Source: Anaeramoeba ignava (Eukaryota > Metamonada > Anaeramoebidae). From it: a DNA stretch of 64,000 nucleotides. The stretch spans positions 500,001 to 564,000 of the forward strand of contig JAPDFW010000054.1 in NCBI GenBank assembly GCA_028826165.1, in the 5' to 3' direction. Shown here piece after piece: positions 27,999 to 38,763 of this stretch. Position numbers and translations under genes: made by a program. Numbering within the stretch: position 1 is the first letter of the stretch; each line of letters begins with the position of its first letter. Below the pieces are notes generated by a model. That model did not search any database, had not been told where the DNA came from, and was given only the letters and a program-made list of their open reading frames with translations.

Positions 27999-30918
27999 TT
28001 ATTTAAGTTCTTGAGCAATTTGATTCCAAACTTTTTGAAAACTCCAACAATTTCCAGAAACTCTTTTAAATTTAACAACAGTAAATTTTTTCAAATTTGG
28101 AATTCTTCCAGTTTCAATTTCAAATTCAATAGAATCAACTTTACATTTAAGAACAAAAGCAGAAATAACGGAAAATGCGATTTTTTTTTTTTTCAATATT
28201 TTTTGACATTTTTTGATAATTTTTTGAGGTGTTTTTGTTGAAAGTGAAGAAACTTGAAAAGGTCCAGAAATTTCTCTTGTTTCTTCAATAAAAGAATCAG
28301 TTTCTTCTTTTTTCAAGCTTTTAAGTTCTGTAATAGTTGGAATTGTTGTTGATCTTGGTTTTCTAATATCTTCACTTTCCAAAAAGGGAATGTGAATTGT
28401 TGTTGATCTTTCTCGAATTTTATTAAGTTTGAAATCTGTATTAATTGTTGAGAAATCTTGATTTTTTGGAGCTTTTCTTTTTTCTCTTCTTTTGATCCCT
28501 TCAATTTCCATTTTGTTTTGTTTATTTTTCGGTTTTTCATTTAGTTCTTGATGAGAATGAAGTTTTTCAATTTCAATTTGATTTTCTTTTTTTGGGAAAA
28601 TGCTTGGAAATAAAGAATTTGATTGGATCGTATTTTTCACATTGTTATTTGAATTGTTGAAATTATTTTTCAGTTTCTTTTCTTTGCTTTCGTTTAATCC
28701 TTTATCAAAAATTCTTGAATTTTTTGGTTCTGCTTCTTTTAGATTTAATAAATTATGATCTTCTTGAATTTTTGATTCATCAGAAATTTTTGGATCATTT
28801 TGGTTTTCTATTCCCATTTCTAATTCAAGAACAATACGATTTATTTTTTCAAATGAAAGGATAATGGGTTTTGGAGATTCTTCTGATTCTTTGATTTTGT
28901 TTGAATTGTTTGAATTGTTTGAATTATTTGAATTATTTAAATTATTTGAATTCTTTGAATTATTTAAATTTGTTTGAATTTGCTGGTCCTCATTCATTTT
29001 ATTTGGCAAATATTTCATTTTAAATTCGTTTTTTTTTCTTTTTGTTTTCTCTTCTTCTGACATATTTATTAATAATTGGGAATTTTCATCCTGATTTTTA
29101 TTTGGAGATTTATTAAACTGGAATTGGTTTTGAATTGGAGAAGAAATTTTATGCACTTCTTTGTTAATGGCAAAATTCTTAAAATTTTTTGATGTATTTT
29201 TGGAAGGATCTTTTTTGGTAATAATTTCTTGCGGAATTTGAGCCAAACTATTTTCAAATTTCAAAGATTTATCATTATCAACAAGATTAATTTTTTGCGA
29301 ATTTAATTGCATTTTTTTAAATTGAATCAGTAAATAAGAAGCAGTAAAAGAATCAAAAACAGCAGAATCCAAAGAATGAATAACTTTGTCTGAGGGAACA
29401 TTAAGCATTTGAAGTTCTCTAATGATATCAGTATCGATATTTTGTATCAAATCGGTTGAAATAGGTCTTCTAATAGGCGGTCCATTATATCCCAAATTGA
29501 ACCATTGATGAGCTCTTATTTGATCAATTGTGATTCTTTTTTGAGTATCGAATTCAATCATTTTAACAAGTAAATCCTTTGCTAATAAAGATACATGTTG
29601 TGGAATAGTGAATTTTCCATTCAATATTTTTTCGCATACTTCCTTGTGATTTGTTCCTGGAAAAGGCAGCTTTCCACATAGAAGTGTGTACAATACTACT
29701 CCTGCTGACCAGATGTCGCTTTTTCTTCCATCATATTTTTTTTGTGAGATTACTTCTGGTGCTGAGTATAATGGTGATCCACAAAATGTTTGAAGGAGAT
29801 CGTTTGGATGAAAAAAATTTGATAATCCAAAATCGATTATTTTGATATTATTTTGGTCGTCTATTAAGATATTTTCTGGTTTGATATCTCTATGAACAAC
29901 ATTTAATCTATGACAATAATCGATTCCTTTCAATTAATAAATAATATTTAATATTTAATATTTTAATATTTAATATTTATTTAATATTTATTATTTAATA
30001 TTTAATATTTAATATTTAATATTTATTATTTAATATTTAATATTTAATTATTATTTAATATTTATTTAATATTTAATATTTAATATTTAATATTTAATAT
30101 TTAATATTTAATATTTAATATTTAATATTTAATATTTATTTAATATTTAATATTATTTAATATTTAATATTTATTTAATATTATTAATTAATATTCTATT
30201 TCTAAATCTAAAATAGATCAATTTTAGATCAATTTAAATCGAAAAATAAATTATTTTTGAATAAGAAAAAATAATAAAATTTTTTTTTTGGAAATTCCAA
30301 AAAAAAAAAGGAAAAAAAAAAAAAAGAAAGAAAAAAAAGAATAAAGTAAACTAAAAATACCATCAATAATTTGGCGAAAAAAACGACGAGATAAATCTTC
30401 ATCTAATTTAGTATGAGCAACAATATAGTCAAAAAGCTCACCTCCAGATGCATATTCAAGTACAAGATAAACAAAGTGATCATTTTCTAATATTTCAAAT
30501 AGTGAAATTATATTTGGATGCCGAATTTTCTGAAGAATTTGTAATTCCATTTGAAGTCTTTTTTGTGAATTTTTCTTAGTTGACATTAAAGCTTTACTGA
30601 TAATTTTAATTGCCACCTATAATGTTAAATTTTAAATGTTAAATGTTTTTATTTTGTGTTTTTTTTTGGATTTTTGTTAGTTTTCTTTTTTTGTGAAGGT
30701 TTTTTTTGAATGTTTTTTTTTTAATGTTATTTTTTGTGTTATTTTTATTATTTGTTTTATTTTATGCTTTTTGCTTTGTTAATGTTTTGTGTCAAATGTT
30801 TTTTTAATTTAGAAAAAGATCTAAATTTAACTTGTATGTTTGTAAGTTTGTGAATTGCGAGTTTAACTTTTCCGAAACTTCCTTTTCCAATAGTTTTAAT
30901 AAATTGATAATTCTCCAT
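27999..30918 (-). CDS. MARK/PAR-1-like Ser/Thr protein kinase with KA1 domain
   Basis: Three exons: 30918-30832, 30616-30361, 29926-27999. Sum 2,271 bases, 756 residues. The kinase domain starts at residue 1 with GKGSFGKV. Lys33 is in VAIK, HRD at 126-128, DFG at 146-148. The activation loop LLQTFCGSPLYSAPE has Thr161 where LKB1-class kinases phosphorylate. A UBA-like helical block follows (TDIIRELQMLNVPSDK), then a long Asn/Ser-rich spacer. The C-terminal KA1 domain (VVKFKRVSGNCWSFQKV, ending AQELK) has the pattern of MARK/PAR-1/Kin1 and binds acidic lipid. These kinases control cell polarity and microtubules; NUAK-type activation-loop similarity (CGSPLY) is also present, but NUAK lacks KA1. 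Intron 2 (434 bases) is an ATTTAATATTTAAT array. Confidence 0.92.
29940..30200 (-). repeat. TTTAATATTTAA repeats in the kinase intron 2
   Basis: A near-perfect nine-base TTTAATATT array with some skipped units occupies most of the intron 29927-30360. The part nearest the upstream exon is poly-purine/pyrimidine. Confidence 0.8.
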
Positions 30919-30956
30919 TTTATGCAACTTATTTGTTAATCAATAAATAAAAATTC

Positions 30957-30972
30957 AAAAAAAAAATGAAGA
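30957..30972 (-). promoter_or_regulatory. initiator-like CTTCATTTTTTTTTTG
   Basis: Read on the minus strand, about 40 bases before the kinase ATG at 30918. Confidence 0.45.
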
Positions 30973-32390
30973 GGAGTTTTTGTTTTTTTTCTTTTTCTTT
31001 TTCTTTTTTCTTTTTTCTTTTTTTTATTGTGATCGTATAAAGCTTGGGATCTTTTTATATTAAGTTGTTATTTTTTTTTCTCCTTTTTTTTCTCCTTTTG
31101 ATTTGGAGTTATTTTTAAAGAATTTGATTAATATTTGAGTTTTTTTTTCTGTTTAAAGTTGTAATGCTTTGTTGTTTTTTTGATTGGAAATTATTCACAA
31201 TTTAATTTAAATTTTTATTTTGGAAGATTTGATTTAATACTTCAATTTTTTTATTTTGGAAATTTTGGAAATAATTTCATATTTTAATTTTGGTTCTTTT
31301 TTTGTATTTATTTTGGAAATAATTTCATATTTTAATTTTGCTTTTAATTAAAATCCATTTTTTATTCTTTTTTCTCCTTTTCTTTTTTATTCTCCTTTTT
31401 TTTTTTATTCTCCTTTTTTTCCTTTAATATTTAAATTTCAATTATTTTCGTGCGTCATGAAAATAAATAGAAGGTTTTTAAATAATTTTCTTTCTTTCTT
31501 TCTTTCTTTCTTTCTTTTTAGTAAATAAAAAAGATCTTAATTAAAAAGATTTTGCTTTCAAAAAATAATCAATGATTAAATTAATATTTAGTTAATAAAA
31601 AAATGGGGTTAATTAATTAATAAATTAATTAAATTTGTAAATTATTAAGAGATCTTTGTTTTAATTCTTTATTTTGTTTCATTTATTTTTAATTAAATAA
31701 TTTTAATTGCAAAAATAAATCTAAATTTAAATCTAAACAAATTTAAAAAATGAAAAAAAAAAAAAAATAAAAAAAAAAAAATTTAAAAAATTAAATTGAA
31801 AATTAAATTGAAATTAAATTAGAAGTTAAATTGTAAGTTAAATTGAAATTAAATTGAAAATTAAATTGAAAAGTTAAATTGAAAATTAAATTGAAAATTA
31901 AATTGAAAAATTAAATTGAAAATTAAATTGAAAATTAAATTGAAAAAATATGTGGAAAAAAAATTAAACTTACAAATTTAAATTATAATCTTATTAAAGT
32001 TAAAAAAAAAAAACAAACAACTTCTTCGAAATTTATTATTGAAAAATTTGGAAATAAAAAAGTGAAAAAAAAAATGAAATTAATTTTTTTTAGATCAATA
32101 AAAAATAAAAAATAATAAATAAAAAATGGAAAGAAAGTAAAAAAGAAAATCCAATCATGCTTTGTTGTGTTTCTTTTTAAATTGCTTTTATTGGTTTATC
32201 TAAATTTTTCAAATTAAAAAAAAAGCAAAAAAAAAACAAAAAAAAATAAGAAAATGATCAATTAGATTTTATTTAATTTTTCTTTTTTTTAAGTTATTTA
32301 ATTTTCCACTTTTTTTTTTTAGTTTAAATTTAAAAGATAAATTAAAAAAGGAAATTCAATTTTTGACATGATTATTAATTAAAACAAAAA

Positions 32391-32428
32391 TTTTTTCATT
32401 TTTTTCATTTTTTTCATTTTTCATTTTT
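32391..32428 (+). promoter_or_regulatory. four TTTTTTCATTTTT words before the BTB-TLDc gene
   Basis: The iterated TCATTTTT element ends about 23 bases before the ATG at 32451. Confidence 0.5.
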
Positions 32429-32450
32429 AATTTTTTTTAATTTTTTTTAA

Positions 32451-33896
32451 ATGAAAAAAAATTATTCAAATTTAGAAAAACTTTCTAGTGATTTAAAAAA
32501 TTTATTCCAAAACCAAAAACAAGAAGAAAACCATTTCGATTTTGAAATAATTTGCCAACAAAATCAAAAAGCAAAACAATTCCAATTTAAAACTCACAAA
32601 TCAATTCTTTCCACAAGAAGCCAATATTTTAAATCTCTTTTCAATTCAAAAATGAAGGAATATCAAGAAAATAAATTGATTCTAAAGGATTTTTCAAATT
32701 CAATTCTATCTTCAATTTTGAACTATCTTTATTCAGGAAAAATTGAAATTAATTCGGAAAATGCAGTTGAAATTTTAATGTTTTCTTCAAAATATTTAAT
32801 CGACGAATTAATCGAAGTTTCCTCAAATTTTATCAAACAGAATTTGCAAATTGAGACGATTATTGATATTCTGAAATTATCTGAATTGATGGATTTAAAT
32901 GAATTATCGGAATCTTCATACCAATTTATCTCGGAAAAATTTGATAAATTTATCAAAACCCCTTTTTTTCTTGAGCTCGAAGAAAACCATTTAAATACAA
33001 TTTTATTAAATGATGAGCTTTTAGTCAATGAATTCGAAATTTTCCAATCACTAATAAAATGGGGAAAACGCAAACTCAATATCAGCCAAGAAATCAAAAA
33101 TGAAAATATTGATAAAGAAGAAAAAGAAAAACTGCAGGATCAATTTTCAAATCTTATCCAAAAAATCAGATTTATTGATTTCTCGCAACAGGAAATGAGA
33201 GATACCCTGAAAGAGGATTTAATCCCAAACCCAATTTCGCAAAAAATAAACCAATTCCTAATAATCCAAAACGAAAACAACGAAACAAAATTGAAAGAAT
33301 TCATCCAAAAAGAAAATATGCTCATTTTCAAACCAAGATTCAGATTTGGCTCGTCGATAATTCAAGAAAGAAAGCATTTCGATAAACTAAAAGAATGGGT
33401 GAGTGATGACAATTTCTTTTCCAGAATGAAACTGGGATTTTCAGCAAGAAAAAACGGTTTTGATTGCAAAAAATGGCATCTAGCAGTTGATAATAAAGGA
33501 AAAACACTGGTTATTATCAAAACAAGAGATAATTTTATTTTTGGAGGATTCACTCAAGTCGGATGGAGTAGCGGAGAAAGAAGGTGGATCAGAGATCCAA
33601 AGGCCTTTATATTTTCATTGAGAAATGACAAGAATAACAGAAAACCTGCCAAACTGCCAATCAAGCGTGCCCAAGAAAATAACGCTATTTGCTATAGATA
33701 TTTCGATGGCGGTCCTTTTTTTGGAACGGGCTATGATTTATGGCTGTATTCAGATTTACAACCTGGCTTTTCAAATTTGGGCCAGACTTACAAACTCCCA
33801 AAGGGAATTAAATTTGGATCAAATGAAGCTAAAAGTTATTTGGCCGGTTCTTATAATAAATGGAAAGTTGCCGAACTTGAAACTTTTTTTATTTAA
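32451..33896 (+). CDS. BTB-BACK-TLDc domain protein
   Basis: A single exon of 481 residues. A BTB domain spans about 25-125 (FKTHKSILSTRSQYFKSLF, NYLYSGKIEI). A BACK-like helical region covers about 130-210 (FEIFQSLIKWGKRKL). A TLDc domain fills the last ~180 residues (GFSARKNGFDCKKWHLAVD, FGGFTQVGWSSG, AKSYLAGSYNKWKVAELE). BTB-BACK proteins usually serve as cullin-3 substrate adaptors. TLDc domains in TLDC1/OXR1 proteins bind and regulate V-ATPase. Combining them suggests a substrate adaptor, but no partner is shown. This TLDc subtype is like that of the neighbour at 35925-37623, pointing to one expanded family. It is intact, in contrast to its neighbours. Confidence 0.88.
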   Translation: MKKNYSNLEKLSSDLKNLFQNQKQEENHFDFEIICQQNQKAKQFQFKTHKSILSTRSQYFKSLFNSKMKEYQENKLILKDFSNSILSSILNYLYSGKIEINSENAVEILMFSSKYLIDELIEVSSNFIKQNLQIETIIDILKLSELMDLNELSESSYQFISEKFDKFIKTPFFLELEENHLNTILLNDELLVNEFEIFQSLIKWGKRKLNISQEIKNENIDKEEKEKLQDQFSNLIQKIRFIDFSQQEMRDTLKEDLIPNPISQKINQFLIIQNENNETKLKEFIQKENMLIFKPRFRFGSSIIQERKHFDKLKEWVSDDNFFSRMKLGFSARKNGFDCKKWHLAVDNKGKTLVIIKTRDNFIFGGFTQVGWSSGERRWIRDPKAFIFSLRNDKNNRKPAKLPIKRAQENNAICYRYFDGGPFFGTGYDLWLYSDLQPGFSNLGQTYKLPKGIKFGSNEAKSYLAGSYNKWKVAELETFFI

Positions 33897-34050
33897 TATT
33901 CAATAAATAAAGAATTTAAAATAAAAAAATTTTCCTTTTTTTTTTCATTTTTTTTTTGATTATTGAAAAAAAAGTGGAATTGAAAAAAGAATTGAAAAAA
34001 AGAATTGAAAAAAAGAATTGAAAAAAGGAATTGAAAAAAGAATTTTGATT

Positions 34051-34380
34051 TTAATTTTGATTTTTAATTTTGTTAATTAATAAATCAAATAAATTTGGAT
34101 TTGTTTGATTTAATTGAAAATAATCAATTCCAATTTCAATTTCATCAATAATTTCTTGTGTAATTTGAATATCATCTTTAATTTGATTTGAATAAATCCA
34201 ATATTCAAATATTTGAAATGATTTATTACTTAATTCACTATAATCTGTAACTTTATTAGAAGTATCTTCTGTTACAGATAAAAACATTCCTCGATATAAT
34301 TCACTTCTCATTATTAATATTAATTTTGGAAATTTATATTTTTTTTCTTTTCTTTCAATTATAAAATATTTTTCATTAAT
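34051..34380 (-). pseudogene. relic: 3' end of an RCC1-BTB gene
   Basis: About 110 codons match the C-terminus of the RCC1-BTB family below (KFPKLILIMRSELYRGMFLS, SFQIFEYWIYSNQIKDD, ending KIKNQN). The frame is open from about 34378, but the match ends abruptly where a ~145-base tandem array begins. No RCC1 or first BTB part precedes it. It is probably the remnant of a deleted or partly copied paralogue. Confidence 0.8.
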
Positions 34381-34950
34381 TTATTTCAAAAATGGAATAA
34401 AGAATATTAAATAATTAAAATTAAAATTAATTATATTTTATATATTTTATTAATATTTCTTTATTTAAAATAATATAAAATTATTCTCAATAATTTAATA
34501 AAATTGTTAAAATATTTTAATTAATTTATTTCAAAAATGGAATAAAGAATATTAAATAATTAAATTTAAAATTAATTTTATTTTATATATTTTATTAATA
34601 TTTCTTTATTTAAAATAATATAAAATTATTCTCAATAATTTAATAAAATTGATAAAATATTTTAATTAATTTATTTCAAAAATGAAATAAAAGAATATTA
34701 AATAATTAAATTTAAAATTAATTATATTTTATATATTTTATTAACATTTCTTTTATTTAAAATAATATAAAATTATTCCCAATAATTTAATAAAATTAAT
34801 AAAAATATTTTCATTAATTTATTTCAAAAATGGAATAAAGAATATTAAATAATTAAATTTAAAATTAATTTTATTTTATATATTTTTTATTAATATTTTT
34901 TATTTAAAATAATATAAAATTATTCCCAATAATTTAATAAAATTGAGAAG
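34376..34950. repeat. about four copies of a ~145-base tandem repeat
   Basis: The landmark TTATTTCAAAAATGG occurs at 34381, 34526 and 34819, with a one-base variant at 34671. Spacings are 145, 145 and 148. Copies differ by single bases and short indels. The left edge overlaps the end of the RCC1-BTB relic. Confidence 0.85.
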
Positions 34951-35460
34951 AAAATTGTAATATTTTAATAAAAATAAATATTTAATTTTAATATTAATTA
35001 ATAATAATTTAATTTAAATTTATTTTATTTTATTTTAATTTGATATAATATTTTTATTTATTATATTAATATTTTTAATTATTTATTATTCCAATTTTAA
35101 TTATAATAAAATATATTAAAAAAAGTGGAATAAATATTTTAATAAAAATAAATATTTAATTTTAATAATATTTAATAATAATTTAATTTAAATTTATTTT
35201 ATTTTAATTTGATATAATATTTTTATTTATTAAATTAATATTTTTAATTATTTATTATTCCAATTTTAATTATAATAAAATATATTAAAAAGTGGAATAA
35301 ATATTTTAATAAAAATATATATTCAATTTTAATAATATTTAATAATAATTTAATTTAAATTTATTTTATTTTAATTTAATACAATATTTTTATTTATTAT
35401 ATTAATATTTTTAATTATTTATTATTCCAATTTTAATTATAATAAAATATATTAAAAATA
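34951..35460. repeat. three copies of a ~170-base A/T tandem repeat
   Basis: The landmark ATATTTTAATAAAAATA recurs at about 34960, 35133 and 35301. Each unit ends with ATTATTCCAATTTTAATTAT and TATATTAAAAA. It is directly next to the 145-base array but of different sequence. From 35460 to 35920 I see only unstructured A/T. Confidence 0.75.
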
Positions 35461-35924
35461 AAATTAAAAATTAAAAATTTTAAATAAATTGAATTTAACA
35501 TGATTGAATAAGATAAACTTTCTAAAAAAATAATTTACTAATTATTCTATTTTTGATTTTGATTATAATTTATTAATATTTAAATATTAATTAATAATAA
35601 ATTTTATTTGATTTTTATTTTAATATTTTAATTAATGAATTTAAATTTAATTATTATTAATTTCTATTTTCAATTTTTATTTTTATTTATTATATTAAAA
35701 ATATTCAATTTTTTAAAATTTATTATTTTTTTTTTTGGATTATTTTTATTAATTAAATTTTTAATAAATATTTTAAATTAAAATTAAATTATTTAAAATT
35801 AAATTTGTTTCTTATTTATTATTTTAAAGAAATTAATTTGATTAAAAGTAAATTAAAATTGAATTAAATTTTGAAAAAAAAAATTAAAAAAAAAAAGTTT
35901 GATTTTCTTATTATTAATTAATTT

Positions 35925-37623
35925 TTAAATGAAATAAGATTCAAGTTCATCAACAACCCATGATTGATAAGAACCAGCTAAATAACTTTTAGCTTCATCT
36001 GTATTATAAGTAATTCCATTAGGTGTATTGAAATAATCACCAAAATTTAATCTTCCAGCTTGTAAATTAGAATTTAAATTAATATCTTCATAATTTCCAA
36101 AACTTGGACCATAACTTACATTATCATAAACTGCACGACCTTCATGACCTTTTTGAATTGTAAACTTTGCAGGAATTCTATCTCCTTTATCATTTCTTAA
36201 TGAAAAAATAAATGCACTTGAATCTGAAACATCACCTGAATGATTAGAACGCCACCCAACTTGAGTAAATCCTCCAAAAATAAAATTATCTTTTGTTTTG
36301 ATAATAACTAATGTTTTTCCTTTATTATCACAAATTGAATGCCATTTTTGAGAATTAAATCCATCTCTTTTTGCTGAAAATCCTTTTTTCATTTTAGAAA
36401 AAAAATCATTATCATTTATCCATTCTTGTAATTTCTTAGCATATTCTTCTTCTGTAATAATTCTTGTTTCTGAAAATTGAGGAAAATTCTTTTTGATTGG
36501 TTCCATTTTCTTTTCAAATTCCAAATATTTTTGATATTTTTCTTGATATTTATCAAAAATAGGTTTCATATCTTCAACCTCTTTCTTCCATTTATCTTCA
36601 ATTTCAATTTTCATTTGTTGATTTTCTTTCTCTTTATTCTCAACTTCTTTCTTCCATTTCTCTTCAATTTCTTTGTTTTTATCTTCAACTTCTTTCTTCC
36701 ATTTCTTTTCAATTTCTTTCTCTTTGTTTTCAATTTCTTTTTGATTATATTGAATAACTTTGTTTTGAATATCAACTAAAAAAGATTTAGGAAAAAAATC
36801 AAATTGTTTTAATTTATCAAAATCTTGTTTTGAAATTGAATCTTTATCAAATAATGAAAAAAAAGAATGAAATAATCTTTTCTTTTCAATTCCTTTTTCT
36901 TTTTCTTTTTCTTTTTCTTTTTCTTTTTCTTTCTCTTTCTTTCCTTTTAATTTTTCATTTCTTTTTTCAATCCAATTATTTAAAAATTGAAAAAAATCAA
37001 ATTGAAAAATTTCTTTTTTTTCTTGTTTAAATTGAATAAATTTGATAATTTCTTCTTTAGTTAAATTGAATAAATTTTCATTATTCTGAATTTGGGAAAA
37101 ATTTTGATTTATTAATTCAAAACATTTTATTTCAATTTCATTTGAATTTAAATTTCGATTTTGGAATAAAAATTGGAAAAAATTTGAATAATTAATTGAA
37201 TTTGAAATTTTTTTTTGAATAATTTCTTTCAATAAATTTAATTTAAAATAAATTGAAATTTCCAATAATTGAAGAAGATTTTCTTGATTCTCAAAAGAAA
37301 TATTTCCATAATAAATATAACTCAAAATTGATTCCATTTCTTTTTATTAAATTGATTTAAAAGAAATAGAAAAGAGATTCTTGCCTTAATGATTCATTAA
37401 AAAAAGGAGATCTTGAAGATAAAATTGATTTATGAACTTTAATTTCAAAAGGATTTGATTTATTCTCAACAAAAATTGAAAAATCTTTAAATGAATTTCC
37501 ATTTAAAAGGTTTGAATAATCTTTAATTAAATTTTTTGTTACTTTTTTTTCTAAATTTTTCATTTCATTTTCATTTTGATTTTGATTTGCATTTTGAATT
37601 TGGTTATTATTGTCATTATCCAT
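35925..37623 (-). pseudogene. BTB-coiled coil-TLDc protein, broken inside BTB or with an unusual intron
   Basis: An N-terminal part (from 37623: FKDFSIFVENK, VHKSILSSRSPFFNESLRQ) holds the first half of a BTB domain. A downstream frame (from 37337: MESILSYIYYGNISFENQ) holds the rest, then BACK-like helices, a Lys/Glu coiled coil (KKWKKEVEDKNKEIEEKWKK) and a TLDc domain (GFSAKRDGFNSQKWHSICD, FGGFTQVGWRSNH). The ~50 bases between contain no GT on the coding strand. The best donor is a GC type (AAG/GCAAGA at 37384) with acceptor AAAAAG at 37340, but that join is out of frame by one base. About 20 BTB residues expected from the paralogue at 32451 are missing. So it is a pseudogene, a one-base assembly error plus a GC-AG intron, or a shorter protein starting at 37337. 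Confidence 0.65.
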
Positions 37624-37680
37624 TTTGTTTTATGTTTTTGTGTTTTTTTTTGTTTTGTGTTTTTTGTTTTTTTAAAAAAA

Positions 37681-37704
37681 AAGGAAAAAAATGAAAAAAA
37701 AAAA
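37681..37704 (-). promoter_or_regulatory. initiator-like TTTTTTTTTCATTTTTTTCC
   Basis: On the minus strand, about 65 bases before the ATG at 37623. It is retained despite the broken frame. Confidence 0.4.
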
Positions 37705-38040
37705 TTTAAATAAAAAAATGAATAAAAAAAGTGGATTTTGAAAATAAATAAAAATATAAAAAATAAGAATAAATTTAAATTAATAATTAATTTAATTTTC
37801 TTTTTAATTTATTATTTTAAATTAATTTATTAATAAATTATTATTATTTTTATTAATTTTTATTATTAAAAAGGAAAATTATTTTAATTTAATTTTTAAT
37901 TTAATTTTTTTTTGGAATTTAAAAATTATTAATAAATTTAAATTTAAAAACAAATTTCCAAATTAATATTAATTCAATTTTAATTCAAAAAAAAGATAAA
38001 ATTTTAATTTCAAAAATCAATTTTCAAAATATTTTTAAAT

Positions 38041-38720
38041 AATAAAATATTTAAATATAAAACAATAAATTATTATTTTAATAATAAAATTAAATATTAA
38101 ATTATATTTTTAAATTAATTTATAAATTGAATATTAAATTAAACTTATTTTCATTTTTATATTTATATGTTAAATATTTAAATAATAAAATATTTAAATC
38201 TAAAACAATAAATTATTATTTTTAAACATAAAATTAAATATTAAATTATATTTTTAAATTAATTTATAAACTAAATATTAAATTAAATCTATTCCCATTT
38301 TTATATTTATATGTTAAATATTTAAATAATAAAATATTTAAATCTAAAACATTAAATTAATATTTTAAACATAAAATTAAATATTAAATTATATTTTTAA
38401 ATTAATTTTATAAATTAAATATTAAATTAAATCTATTCCCATTTTTATATTTATATGTTAAATATTTAAATAATAAAATATTTAAATCTAAAACATTAAA
38501 TTAATATTTTAATAATAAAATTAAATATTAAATTATATTTTTAAATTAATTTATAAATTGAATATTAAATTAAATCTATTCTTATTTTTTATGTTTTTAT
38601 GTTAAATATTTAAATAATAAAATATTTAAATCTAAAACAATAAATTATTATTTTAATAATAAAATTAAATATTAAATTATATTTTTAAATTAATTTATAA
38701 ATTAAATATTAAATTAAACT
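38041..38720. repeat. about five copies of a ~145-base A/T tandem repeat
   Basis: The word AATAATAAAATATTTAAAT recurs at about 38040, 38180, 38325, 38470 and 38616, i.e. every 140-146 bases. The unit ends with TTTTTATATTTATATGTTAA. The sequence is unrelated to the array at 34376 although the period is alike. 37705-38040 is unstructured A/T with no gene. Confidence 0.8.
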
Positions 38721-38763
38721 TAATTTTAATTTTAATTTTAATTTTGATTATTAAATTTATTAA

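Larger units (their letters stand above)
30919..32450. other. 1.5-kb divergent intergenic region, no gene seen
   Basis: It lies between the kinase (minus) and the BTB-TLDc gene (plus). It holds pyrimidine-rich blocks (TTTCTTTCTTTC at 31491), an AAATTGAAAATTA array (31790-31945) and scattered A/T runs. Two initiator-like elements sit at its ends (30957-30972 for minus, 32391-32428 for plus). I found no tRNA cloverleaf or coding-like frame. Confidence 0.7.

Noticed and set aside
29651-29845. Plus-strand frame opposite the kinase domain
   Set aside because: Shadow of the conserved kinase exon.
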